A stretch of 56,681 nucleotides of DNA from Anaerobutyricum faecale (GTDB lineage Bacteria > Bacillota > Clostridia > Lachnospirales > Lachnospiraceae), in NCBI GenBank assembly GCA_019119645.1, contig DWWR01000071.1, positions 1 to 56,681 of the forward strand, written 5' to 3'. The notes beneath the pieces are model-generated. The model saw only the letters and a program-made list of their open reading frames with translations, did no database searches and was not told where the DNA came from. Position numbers and translations under genes: made by a program. The stretch's first letter is position 1. Each line of letters starts with the position of its first letter. This document shows positions 9,901-17,448 of this stretch, one piece after another.

Positions 9901-10607
9901 CAAATACAGAAACTGGGATTATCATTTATACTTGTATTGAGTGTGGTTTAAAACGTACAGAAGTAATCCCGAAACTGACAAATTCATCGGATGAGAGTGT
10001 TGGCAGTAATACAGAGAATACAAATCATAATAGTTCTGATCAAAGTTCTAACCCAGGAAGCTCCTCTGCGGCAATAATTAAAGTCCAGTCTATTCAGTTA
10101 AAAGGTATTTCCAACAAGATTGCTGCCGGTAAAAAGATAAAACTTACAGCAGAAGTTTTTCCACTAAATGCCTCTAATCAAGGTATTATCTGGACTTCCA
10201 GTAATTCGAAAGTAGCAATTGTGAATCAAAATGGTGTTGTAACTTTTAAGAAGAAGGCTGGTGGTAAATCAGTGGTTATCACAGCAACTGCTGCTGATGG
10301 TAGCGGTATAAAAACGACATTTAAGATGAAATCTATGAAAGGTATGGTAAAAAAAGTTACTATTTCAGGTGCAAAGAAAAAGATTGTCAAGGCAGGAAAA
10401 ACATTAAAATTGAATGCAAAAGTTACAGCAACTAAAGGTGCAAATAAGAAACTTCAGTGGATAAGCAGTAATACCAAGTACGCTACGGTATCAGCTTCTG
10501 GAAAAATAAAGACAAAGAAAGCCGGAAAGGGAAAGACAGTGAAAATTACAGCTATGTCTACAGATGGAAGTAATAAAAAACAGATAATAAAGATTAAAAT
10601 TCGGTAA
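6915..10607 (+). CDS. Large secreted LRR/Ig-like protein with a cysteine-peptidase-like domain
   Basis: 1230 residues, with AAGGAGGGAG before the ATG. Seen in order: a signal peptide (about 1-33, ending in SAHAN); BspA-like LRR units (about 100-240); two similar beta-sandwich repeats (about 255-455, each with a PxxNNIxW core); a fibronectin-III-like segment (about 455-540); then a globular domain (about 555-790). In that domain GVCYGMS (Cys599), GSHAV (His694) and VYDPN (Asp715) are arranged like a papain/C39-type Cys-His-Asp triad. A Cys-x2-Cys module (YTCIECG) follows near 1005, then two Big_2-like domains (about 1056-1230). There is no LPXTG motif. The function is inferred as cell-surface adhesion or peptide processing; catalysis is not shown. 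Codon use is AT-rich compared with the housekeeping genes in the window. Confidence 0.85.
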   Translation: MKKYIKQKMEKVAIFVCFMCFAILLFGISAHANDIPNKNIIKKEFFEKTELDLNTVATSSAVGDVIRSGKCGEDLTWVLTKYGTVYTTSTHDTYKLEIFGTGDMDDYTFDNLAPWYVYADYIVYLSIENGVTHIGNWAFYNCNLSNVLTIPSSVLSIGSNTFQSSDCSYVYVKNGVTNIGSEAFASSALKKVYLPQSLTYIGEAAFLCGRLNNIYYAGSQEEWNNITIENQYTKEYGSNFYYATKQYNYIYEVLEKEITLTDDFSGYINEEICVSAKIVSSGFVPNSNNISWTLVNDSGDEFNVEWGNVSVMTVTEGTYIVSAPATVDTAGTYTVTITTLDGSSASGELSVADKTMISIEDQSGIAKEEISIGAELITVTDFVPTNNNITWSLMDESGEEVNADWGKISVLTIDEGSYIMSCTVTVDLPGTYTLTVTTDDGIAASALLRVRPGEIKGFTAESHVGFVRLKWDTMDNVDGYSVSWKRDGDDTEQNVIVTDSGNGQKDIKDLERGKSYTFTICAVKTVKADSVLDTEFLFGEKKEINKTVLNLPFVTDCWGFQNPKLIFTISKSYFEKFVDKSQAKEFADNKGFNGRNGVCYGMSLSSGESWVDASPSLNAPGVSSLYDYKSWSSARGMAQEAIKYAHASQVLCNESGFRISDISLIKMAILDYLYNGDEPAVLVIATNTNLDGSHAVLALDWIEEADGTVRIPVYDPNFPGESREIILSGENYSLWKYYGDYEGKTGEYTENGIENSTFRLKSFDSSVHQKVLLYVKYKIDLFNTCDMSDLKLDRIVTASDTSAMDEATEDQFYWVEKQDSYTINDIPGGSEIRFADGNHSIYVTASEDSSLTAKIGDDSNSVVKLSAVSGTEVEITFNTYSDDGDTMKTTTISGITGTSGTVSMESTDEGINICGLTDIAVNSCDFAENEDDEYSLESESIRELETEGLDAEKEYILTRTEDGTEALLELDTKMVVAVMEKHVHAWDSGQITKEATNTETGIIIYTCIECGLKRTEVIPKLTNSSDESVGSNTENTNHNSSDQSSNPGSSSAAIIKVQSIQLKGISNKIAAGKKIKLTAEVFPLNASNQGIIWTSSNSKVAIVNQNGVVTFKKKAGGKSVVITATAADGSGIKTTFKMKSMKGMVKKVTISGAKKKIVKAGKTLKLNAKVTATKGANKKLQWISSNTKYATVSASGKIKTKKAGKGKTVKITAMSTDGSNKKQIIKIKIR

Positions 10608-10767
10608 CATATAGATTATAAATTCATTTCTTAATAAGAAAATGACAAAATCATGCTTTAATTCATGGGAAAAAGGGATAAACGAAAGGCTACTAGAAGA
10701 TTCATAAAAATGCGGAGAACTTTTCAAGCAACTTATCTTGATGCATAATCAAATGGAGGGAAAAATT

Positions 10768-12471
10768 TTGAAAAAACATTTAAGGCTAGTCAGATGTTGT
10801 ATCGTTCAGTTTATGATAATAATATTAGTAATTTTTTCAATAAATTATTTACCTAATCTAAAGGGATTAAAAAAAATCTTAATGTCAATCGAAGTGGAAG
10901 CTGCAGAAGTGCTCAATAATCCTAGAATTGTTAAAGACGATTCTATGGAAGCGGGACAAAAGGTAACTTGGGATTGTGTGTATTTTGGTAGTTACCCGCA
11001 GACAGAGGTTGTGTTAGAAGGGAGCAAAGAGGAAGCATCAATAAAACAAATGGCAGAAAATTACGACCCGACATATAAAATATCATATGAAGTTGTAGAT
11101 AGTGCAGCTTTTGAAGATATACAAAATGCTTCTTACGACGACAATGGAGATGCCATAGTGAATGGGACAAAATATCGTCGATTAAAAGGAGAAGACGCAT
11201 TATTTATGGAATTTTATAAGTGGCCGGATACCACTACTTACCACTACTATAAATATCAACCTATTAAATGGCGGGTCCTTTCAGTTAATGGGAATGAGGC
11301 ATTTCTTCTTGCTGATGCACCATTGGATTTCCAGTTTTATAATTTAACTGGAAAAGATGTTATCTGGGAAACTTCTACCATAAGGAGCTGGCTTAATGGT
11401 TATGATGGTGAATGTAATGTAGAAAATAAAGATTATAGCAATCAAAATTTTATTAATTGTGCCTTTTCTGGTGAAGAACAGACAGCGATTATAACAAAAG
11501 AAATTGAGAATGAGGACTATTGGCATAACAAGCAAAATAATACAGCGGACAAAGTTTTTTTATTATCGAGAGAAGAAGTCCAGAGTGATAAAGCCGTATC
11601 ATATGGTTTTGGTAATGATCTCGATGTTCACGATGAGGCGCATAGAGCGCAAGCCACTATTTATGCCTTTGCAATGGGAGCGTGTGTATCAAATAATGGC
11701 ACATTTACTTCTAGTGACTGGTGGCTGCGGATGACAGGAGATACTAAACAAAACGTTGCAGCTGTTAGTATAGTCGGAAATATTGCGGATCGGGGTATTG
11801 CGACGTATCTAAGTAATGTCAGCGTACGTCCAGCTTTATATTTAGATCTTTCTAACACTGATCTTTATACTTTGGCTGGAACTGTATGTTCAGATGAAAT
11901 GGCAAGAAAAGAAATCCCGTTTGAACATCATGGAACAGAAAATACACCTAATATAGACGCCGGAGAGGCAACCAGTAGTACAAATAATACAAAAAATAAT
12001 TCTCAGACAGAAGTTAGTGTACCCGCAAACATAGCTGCGTCTGTTGGTTCAATATTGACAGATTCTTCGTCCAAAAGTCGATATATTGTAGCAGAAGACA
12101 AATCTACTGTTGTTTACAAAGCTCCGTTAAATAAAAAAGTGAAAAAAATCACTATTCCGTCTACAGTTACCATTAGTGGTGTTACATACAAAGTAACTAG
12201 CATTGCTCCAAATGCATTTAAAAAATGCAAGAAACTGAAAAAAATAGCTATTGGAGCCAACGTGGCCACAATTGGTAAGAACGCTTTTTCTGGCTGCAAA
12301 AATTTGAAAAATGTTATTATCAAATCAAAATCTTTAAAGACTATTGGGAAAAATGCTTTCAAAGGAATTAATAAAAAGGCTAAAATAAAAGTGCCAAAAA
12401 AGAACTTAAAAAAATATATTAAGATGTTAAAGAAGTCAAAATTAAATAAAGGTATAAAAATTACAAAATAA
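10768..12471 (+). CDS. Secreted DUF6273 plus leucine-rich repeat protein
   Basis: I place the start at TTG 10768, which has GGAGGG seven bases upstream; in-frame ATGs at 10738 and 10741 have no such site. The 567-residue product opens with a basic segment and a hydrophobic signal helix. Next comes a DUF6273-like domain recognisable by VYFGSYPQTEV, YQPIKWRVLS, STIRSWLNG, SSDWWLR and SVRPALYLDL. A low-complexity Asn/Thr/Ser linker follows, then BspA-like repeats (NAFKKCKKLKKIAIGANV) and the lysine-rich VPKKNLKKYIKMLKKSK ending. DUF6273 is common in surface proteins of gut Clostridia, with unknown function. It shares the C-terminal tail type of the broken gene at 6042 and probably the same wall- or surface-binding mode. 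Confidence 0.85.
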   Translation: MKKHLRLVRCCIVQFMIIILVIFSINYLPNLKGLKKILMSIEVEAAEVLNNPRIVKDDSMEAGQKVTWDCVYFGSYPQTEVVLEGSKEEASIKQMAENYDPTYKISYEVVDSAAFEDIQNASYDDNGDAIVNGTKYRRLKGEDALFMEFYKWPDTTTYHYYKYQPIKWRVLSVNGNEAFLLADAPLDFQFYNLTGKDVIWETSTIRSWLNGYDGECNVENKDYSNQNFINCAFSGEEQTAIITKEIENEDYWHNKQNNTADKVFLLSREEVQSDKAVSYGFGNDLDVHDEAHRAQATIYAFAMGACVSNNGTFTSSDWWLRMTGDTKQNVAAVSIVGNIADRGIATYLSNVSVRPALYLDLSNTDLYTLAGTVCSDEMARKEIPFEHHGTENTPNIDAGEATSSTNNTKNNSQTEVSVPANIAASVGSILTDSSSKSRYIVAEDKSTVVYKAPLNKKVKKITIPSTVTISGVTYKVTSIAPNAFKKCKKLKKIAIGANVATIGKNAFSGCKNLKNVIIKSKSLKTIGKNAFKGINKKAKIKVPKKNLKKYIKMLKKSKLNKGIKITK

Positions 12472-12489
12472 ATATTCGTTAGCAGCAAA

Positions 12490-12800
12490 AATAATTTTAA
12501 TATTTTTGTAACAAAAGGCTTGTGTCTGATATTCGAGTGCAGAATGGCGGCGCTTAAAGTTATAGGTGTAGATATATTTCCCGATGGCAATCCTGGCTCC
12601 CCGGATGTTATTGTATTGCGTCAGGTAAGCTTCTTCATACTTAAAGCTATGGAATCATCGCTCAATTATGATGTTATCTGCCTAGCTGCTTTTCCCGTCC
12701 ATACTCTGACGGATTCTATTTTCTTTTACAAAGTCAATATACTGCTGACTTGTGAATTGATATCCCTGATCGGAAGTCAGGATCTGCGGTTTCGGGCTAT
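12490..12800 (-). pseudogene. Remnant of an IS3-family transposase (C-terminal part)
   Basis: Read on the minus strand from about 12800 down, one frame gives PKPQILTSDQGYQFTSQQY, then MDGKSS, a stop (12682-12684), ADNIIIER, another stop (12655-12657, from a lost Trp codon), FHSFKYEEAYL, and YNFKRRHSALEYQTQAF. These are the SDQG, DNxxxER and RRHSALxYQTP signatures of the DDE core of IS3-family OrfB. Two in-frame stops and the missing 5' half show a dead fragment. No clear terminal inverted repeats are visible. It lies directly against the lectin gene on its right. Confidence 0.85.
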
Positions 12801-12857
12801 GATGCCACATCGACATTTCAGACGGTTCGGATTAATGTTTTAAAAGCTGCGCGAAAA

Positions 12858-13361
12858 ATGAAATTTTCGGATACCGAAATCGAAAGAATTAAGAAGGCCT
12901 TTGATGAAGTAGAAATTTATGGACCACAAAATAATTTGGGCAATGTGCCGAAAGAAGCTGTTGAATATAATGGTCACTACTATTATGTTTATGACATTGA
13001 TACTATCACAGACTGGAATATGGCACAGGAATATTGCGAGGAACAAGGCGGTTATCTTGCAACTATCACCAGTCAGGACGAGAATGATTTCGTCTATGCA
13101 TATTTGGAGGAATATGATTATGAAAGCGCATATTTTGGTTTTACTGATCAAGAAGAAGAAGGAAACTGGAAATGGGTCAATGGTGAAATAAGCTCATATA
13201 CCAATTGGCATAGCGGTGAACCTAATAGCGAAAATATCAATGAAGATTTTGCAATGTTTTATTACAAATTTTCAGATGGAACATGGAATGACGGTGATTT
13301 TGGTAACAGAACGGCAAACGGGGGAAGAGCTTTTATTTGCGAGTGGGGAGAATATAACTGA
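12858..13361 (+). CDS. C-type lectin domain protein, probably 5'-truncated
   Basis: The 167 residues from ATG 12858 carry a C-type lectin-like fold: YYYVYD and WNMAQEYCEEQGGYLATI near the start, then NWKWVNGE, NWHSGEPN and FICEW at the end. This is a carbohydrate- or protein-binding domain found in surface proteins. There is no Shine-Dalgarno site before 12858 and no signal peptide. The same frame stays open upstream to about 12756, into sequence that reads as IS3 transposase on the other strand. I therefore think the original N-terminus was removed when the insertion element arrived. It may be untranslated. Confidence 0.6.
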   Translation: MKFSDTEIERIKKAFDEVEIYGPQNNLGNVPKEAVEYNGHYYYVYDIDTITDWNMAQEYCEEQGGYLATITSQDENDFVYAYLEEYDYESAYFGFTDQEEEGNWKWVNGEISSYTNWHSGEPNSENINEDFAMFYYKFSDGTWNDGDFGNRTANGGRAFICEWGEYN

Positions 13362-13403
13362 GCAATCTAAAATCCTTGTCATATAGAAAAATACCACAGA
13401 ACC

Positions 13404-13440
13404 AAATCAGGCGCGTCATATGACGCGCCTGGTTTACATT
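13404..13440. terminator. Palindromic terminator between lectin gene and ackA
   Basis: A perfect 24-base palindrome (13408-13431) built on CAGGCGCGTCA/TGACGCGCCTG lies between the convergent lectin and ackA genes. The T-rich flanks on each side are short, so it is likely to act in both directions but is not a classical long U-tract. Confidence 0.65.
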
Positions 13441-13479
13441 TTCACAGGTTTATATTCTATTGTGCAATCAGATGATCTC

Positions 13480-14715
13480 TTACTTATTCGCCATAACTTC
13501 TTTCACAGCGTCTTCTACCATCTTCTTGGTAACGATCTCTACGGTATCGCGGCAGATCATCAGCTCTTCGTTGGTAGGGATACAGATGACTTTCACGCTG
13601 GAGTCCGGAGTGGAGATGATACGTTCCTGGCCGTGCATCTTGTTGGCCTCGTCGTCCAGACGGATGTTTAAGTATCCGAAGTGATCCATGATGGCGGAAC
13701 GGATCAGGTCGTCGTTCTCACCGATACCGGCGGTAAATACGATGGCGTCAACGCCGTTCATAACGGCGATGGAGCTTCCGATGTATTTTACTACGGAGTG
13801 GCAGAAGATCTTAAGAGCAAGGGCTGCTCTGTAGTTGCCGCTTCTTGCTGCCTCGTCCAGATCACGGAAATCGGAGGAGATACCGGAGATACCGAGAACA
13901 CCGGACTTCTTGTTGACGATTTCCATTACCTGCTCTAAGGTCAGGTTCTCTTTATGGGCGATGAATTCAATACAGCTTGGGTCGATGTCACCGGAACGGG
14001 TTCCCATAACAAGACCTTCCAGTGGAGTCAGTCCCATGGAAGTATCGACGGATTTGCCGCCGTCCACTGCGGAAAGAGAGGAACCGTTGCCCAGGTGGCA
14101 GACGACAATTTTCAGATCTTCCGGTTTCTTGCCGAGGATCTCAGCGGCACGCAGAGAAACGTATCTGTGGGATGTACCGTGGAAACCGTAGCGGCGCACG
14201 CCGTATTTTTCATAATATTCATAAGGAAGACCATAGATGTATGCTTCCGGAGGCATGGTCTGATGAAAAGCGGTATCAAATACACCAACCATCGGAGTAT
14301 CCGGCATTAATTCTTTGCAGGCAGCTACACCGACCAGTGTTGGCGGATTGTGAAGAGGAGCGAGGTCATTGAAAGATTCTACGGTCTTTAAAACCTCGTC
14401 AGTAAGAAGTGTGGAGCAGGCAAATTTCTCGCCGCCGTGTACCATACGGTGTCCTATAGCATCGATTTCATCAACGGATTTAAGAACGCCGTTTTCAGGA
14501 TCAGTGAGCTGTTTTAACACCAGCTCAACAGCCTGACGATGGGCAGGCATCGGAGCTTCATATTTGATCTTGTCCTTGCCGGCCGGCTGATAGGTCATGC
14601 GGCCGTCGATGCCGATACGCTCACAAAGACCTTTTGCCAGTACGTGCTCTGTCTCGGAATCAATCACCTGGTATTTGAGAGAAGAGCTTCCACAATTGAT
14701 AACTAAAACTTTCAT
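13480..14715 (-). CDS. ackA: Acetate kinase
   Basis: Makes ATP and acetate from acetyl phosphate and ADP in the cytosol, the last step of fermentative acetate production. The 411-residue product begins MKVLVINCGSSSLKY, the ASKHA-fold signature, and contains GFHGTSHRYVS and the STGIGEND-like TAGIGENDD region near the C-terminus. The start is placed at 14715 because AAAGGAGA lies seven bases upstream; a second ATG at 14721 is too close to that site and a longer frame to 14793 has no site. No pta gene is adjacent, although ackA often sits with it. It is transcribed away from tmcAL. Confidence 0.96.
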   Translation of the reverse strand: MKVLVINCGSSSLKYQVIDSETEHVLAKGLCERIGIDGRMTYQPAGKDKIKYEAPMPAHRQAVELVLKQLTDPENGVLKSVDEIDAIGHRMVHGGEKFACSTLLTDEVLKTVESFNDLAPLHNPPTLVGVAACKELMPDTPMVGVFDTAFHQTMPPEAYIYGLPYEYYEKYGVRRYGFHGTSHRYVSLRAAEILGKKPEDLKIVVCHLGNGSSLSAVDGGKSVDTSMGLTPLEGLVMGTRSGDIDPSCIEFIAHKENLTLEQVMEIVNKKSGVLGISGISSDFRDLDEAARSGNYRAALALKIFCHSVVKYIGSSIAVMNGVDAIVFTAGIGENDDLIRSAIMDHFGYLNIRLDDEANKMHGQERIISTPDSSVKVICIPTNEELMICRDTVEIVTKKMVEDAVKEVMANK

Positions 14716-15080
14716 GTTCATGTCTCCTTTGAAAAAATAATTATTTTTGTAAAGCGAAACCACAATTTCACTAATTATAAATCTATTATACAAAAATTAT
14801 AGTACGAAAACAATCTTTTGAAAATGCATTATATTGCGGATAATCCGGACTTTTTTTGCTATTTTCTGCCGGATTTGATTTCATTTTCCCGATGAGCATT
14901 GTTTCAAAATTAACAATAATTGATTTTGTTCGAAAGTAAATACAATTTGGAATGTACTAAAAAAAGTACAATCTCATTGAAAAAAGAGATTTCATTTCCG
15001 TGAGGAGTTGTTATTTTTTTTGATTTCAGGTATGATAGAAAAATCAAACCGGAACGTGTTTGGGAAAGGCGGGACAGTCA
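14716..15080. promoter_or_regulatory. Divergent intergenic region of ackA and tmcAL
   Basis: A 365-base AT-rich gap. For the right-hand gene TTGTTA (15008-15013) and TATGAT (15031-15036) are 17 bases apart. On the minus strand a TATAAT-like block lies in 14785-14805, but I cannot pair it convincingly with a -35. I see no riboswitch or operator that I recognise. Confidence 0.5.
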
Positions 15081-16346
15081 TTGATCACAGCGGGAATTAT
15101 TGCGGAGTATAACCCCTTTCACCGGGGACATCAGTATCATATCGAGGAAACAAGGCGGCAGACCGGTGCGGATTTCATTGTGGTGGTCATGAGCGGTGAC
15201 TATGTGCAGCGGGGGGAACCGGCGATCGTGGATAAGTATCTCCGTACCCGTATGGCTCTGTATGGCGGCGCGGATCTGGTTCTTGAGCTGCCGGTGACCT
15301 ATGCTTCGGCCAGCGCCGAATATTTTGCGTCCGCCGGCGTGCAGCTGCTTAATAACCTCCGTTCGGTGAATTATTTATCCTTCGGGAGTGAGAAAGCGGA
15401 GATAAAAGACTTCGAACCTCTCGTTAAGTTTTTATCAGAAGAACCGGATTTTTATAAAAAACAACTGAGAGAAGAATTAAAAAGGGGCAAAAATTTCCCA
15501 TTGGCCAGAGAGGATGCGCTGAAGGCGTATGTGAGGGAATTTTGTCCGGAAACTCAGATTTTCTGGGAGATTCTGGAAGAGCCAAATCACATTTTGGGGC
15601 TGGAGTATCTGAAGTCTTTACATAGGCTGCGGTCTCCTATTGTCCCGGTGACGATCAGGAGACAGGGTGCTGGTTATCATGACGTGGATATGGAGAAGAG
15701 GTACCCGTCCGCCTCGGCTGTCCGGAAACTGCTCGCCGAAAGGAAGGAGATCCGGCCGATGCTCGGCAGAGCCATGGGAGTGAGAGCCGGAGAGTTTCTG
15801 GAGTGCTGGAGCAGCAATAATACTGCGGGCTGGGAGGATTTGATGCCGTTTCTTTCCTACACGGTACTGATGGGAGAGCGGCCGGAAGATATTTTTGGTT
15901 TTGATAAGGACATGGCGGCCCGGTTTCTGAAATTGTACCGACCGGGCATGTCTCTGCCGGAGCTTACCGGCGCGCTTCACACGAAGAGGCTCACCGACGC
16001 TGCCTGGCGTCGGGCATTACTCCATCTGGTGCTGCATATAAAAAAAGAGGACTATCTTTTCCGGGCGGCAGAGATTCCCGTACCCTATGCCAGAGTGCTG
16101 GGGTTTGCCAGAAGGGCTGCGCCGCTCCTTAAAAAGATTCGGGAGAGATCTTCCATACCATTGCTGCAAAGACCGGTGGAGGGACAGAATTTTGCCAGGG
16201 GCAGCGCGGCCGCAGCGCTTTTTGCGGCGGATGTCCGGGCAGCCGGCCTTTATGAGCAGGTGGCAGCAGCCGGCAGCGGACGCAGTCCGGTCTCCGAGTG
16301 GGTGCGGCAGCAGATTATTATTGAGAGAGCGTCAGGGCCAGAGTGA
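15081..16346 (+). CDS. tmcAL: tRNA(Met) cytidine acetate ligase (TmcAL/YlbM family)
   Basis: The family acetylates C34 of elongator tRNA-Met using ATP and free acetate, through an acetyl-adenylate. The N-terminus reads ITAGIIAEYNPFHRGHQYH, the nucleotidyltransferase-like HxGH signature, followed by VVVMSGDYVQRGEPAI. I start at TTG 15081 since this gives the usual family N-terminus and has AAAGGCGGG upstream; an in-frame TTG at 15060 would add seven residues. The length of 421 fits the family (about 400). It stands divergent to ackA, whose product generates the acetate this enzyme uses, although the link may be chance. Confidence 0.92.
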   Translation: MITAGIIAEYNPFHRGHQYHIEETRRQTGADFIVVVMSGDYVQRGEPAIVDKYLRTRMALYGGADLVLELPVTYASASAEYFASAGVQLLNNLRSVNYLSFGSEKAEIKDFEPLVKFLSEEPDFYKKQLREELKRGKNFPLAREDALKAYVREFCPETQIFWEILEEPNHILGLEYLKSLHRLRSPIVPVTIRRQGAGYHDVDMEKRYPSASAVRKLLAERKEIRPMLGRAMGVRAGEFLECWSSNNTAGWEDLMPFLSYTVLMGERPEDIFGFDKDMAARFLKLYRPGMSLPELTGALHTKRLTDAAWRRALLHLVLHIKKEDYLFRAAEIPVPYARVLGFARRAAPLLKKIRERSSIPLLQRPVEGQNFARGSAAAALFAADVRAAGLYEQVAAAGSGRSPVSEWVRQQIIIERASGPE

Positions 16347-16440
16347 ATAGCCGGACGCCATGAAAATGTGAATGGCTGTATCCATGGAAAATGTAAACAG
16401 AACTGACAAAAAGATTGACAGAAGAAAGCAGGTGTTATTG

Positions 16441-17289
16441 ATGTATCATGCAGGATTAATTTTGGAAGGCGGCGGCATGCGTGGAGTGTATACGGCCGGA
16501 GTGCTGGATGCGTTTCTGGAGAAGGAGATACAGTTCTCAGATATTTACGGCGTATCGGCGGGCAGCTGCCATGCGTGCAGCTATATGTCCGGACAGCCGG
16601 GGCGGGCGTACCGGGTGGCAGTGGATTATCTGGATGATCCCAATTACTGCGGCACCAGAACGTTTCTTCGCACGGGAAATATTTTTGGCGTGGATATGCT
16701 GTATTCTCAGATTCCAAATGTGCTGGATCCCTTTGACTATGAGGCGTTTAAAAAATATCCGGGTACGCTCCACGCGGTCATAACGGATGTGGATACCGGA
16801 GAACCGGTTTATGTGAAGGTGAAGGACCTGACGAAGCAGATGTGGGCCATCCGCGCGTCCAGCTCCCTGCCTCTTGTTTCCAAATCTCTGGTGGTCAACG
16901 GACACACCTATCTGGATGGCGGGGTGGCGGACAGTATTCCGATTCGTAAGTCCATCGAAGAGGGCAATGAGAAAAATGTGGTAGTACTCACCAGAGAAGA
17001 AGGATACCGCAAGGAACCGACGCACAATATCCGCCTTTTAAAGATGCGTTATCCGCGTTCCAAGGCGTTTGTGAAACAGATGGCCAACCGGCATATCCGC
17101 TATAATGAGACACTGGACTTTCTGGAAGAAGAGGAAAAGGCGGGAAGGGTCTTTGTAATCCGGCCGAAGGAGAAAGTCAATGTGGACCGTGTGGAGAAAA
17201 ATAAAGAGAAGCTGGAAGCTCTCTACCAAACCGGTCTGGAGGACGGAAGAAATGCCATGGCAGCCATGCGGGAATATCTGGAAAAATGA
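16441..17289 (+). CDS. Patatin-like phospholipase family protein
   Basis: A 282-residue serine-Asp dyad hydrolase of the RssA/YjjU group. Its oxyanion loop GGGMRGVY lies at residues 11-18, the nucleophile elbow GVSAGS follows, and the dyad aspartate is in YLDGGVADSIP. The start at 16441 puts the oxyanion loop at the family's usual distance from the N-terminus; the earlier in-frame ATG at 16372 lacks a ribosome-binding site. No signal peptide or membrane segment is visible, so it is probably cytosolic. The physiological lipid substrate is unknown. It follows tmcAL by about 95 bases. Confidence 0.9.
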   Translation: MYHAGLILEGGGMRGVYTAGVLDAFLEKEIQFSDIYGVSAGSCHACSYMSGQPGRAYRVAVDYLDDPNYCGTRTFLRTGNIFGVDMLYSQIPNVLDPFDYEAFKKYPGTLHAVITDVDTGEPVYVKVKDLTKQMWAIRASSSLPLVSKSLVVNGHTYLDGGVADSIPIRKSIEEGNEKNVVVLTREEGYRKEPTHNIRLLKMRYPRSKAFVKQMANRHIRYNETLDFLEEEEKAGRVFVIRPKEKVNVDRVEKNKEKLEALYQTGLEDGRNAMAAMREYLEK

Positions 17290-17333
17290 CGAATTATATG
17301 TGGCGGTTTTGTTGATTTTTTGGTAAAATAAAT

Positions 17334-17414
17334 GTAACTATTCAGCCATGCGTTATTCAAGGCAAAGGCAACGTCAGTTGCGGAATCCGAAGTGTATGGC
17401 TGATGAATAGTAAC
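17334..17414. repeat. Intergenic hairpin repeat, copy 1
   Basis: An 81-base element whose ends are inverted: GTAACTATTCAGCCATGCG at the left and ATGGCTGATGAATAGTAAC at the right. The arms pair except for a three-base insertion and one mismatch. The left end is nearly the same as that of the element at 49989, while the interiors differ. There is no open frame inside. It may be a miniature inverted-repeat element, a REP-like unit or a structured RNA. Confidence 0.65.
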
Positions 17415-17448
17415 AAATGAATGATATATAGAAAGGGATATAGATATT

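Noticed and set aside
12520..12843. Plus-strand 107-codon frame before the lectin gene
   Set aside because: The minus strand of the same region reads as an IS3 transposase with several diagnostic motifs, so this frame is its shadow.
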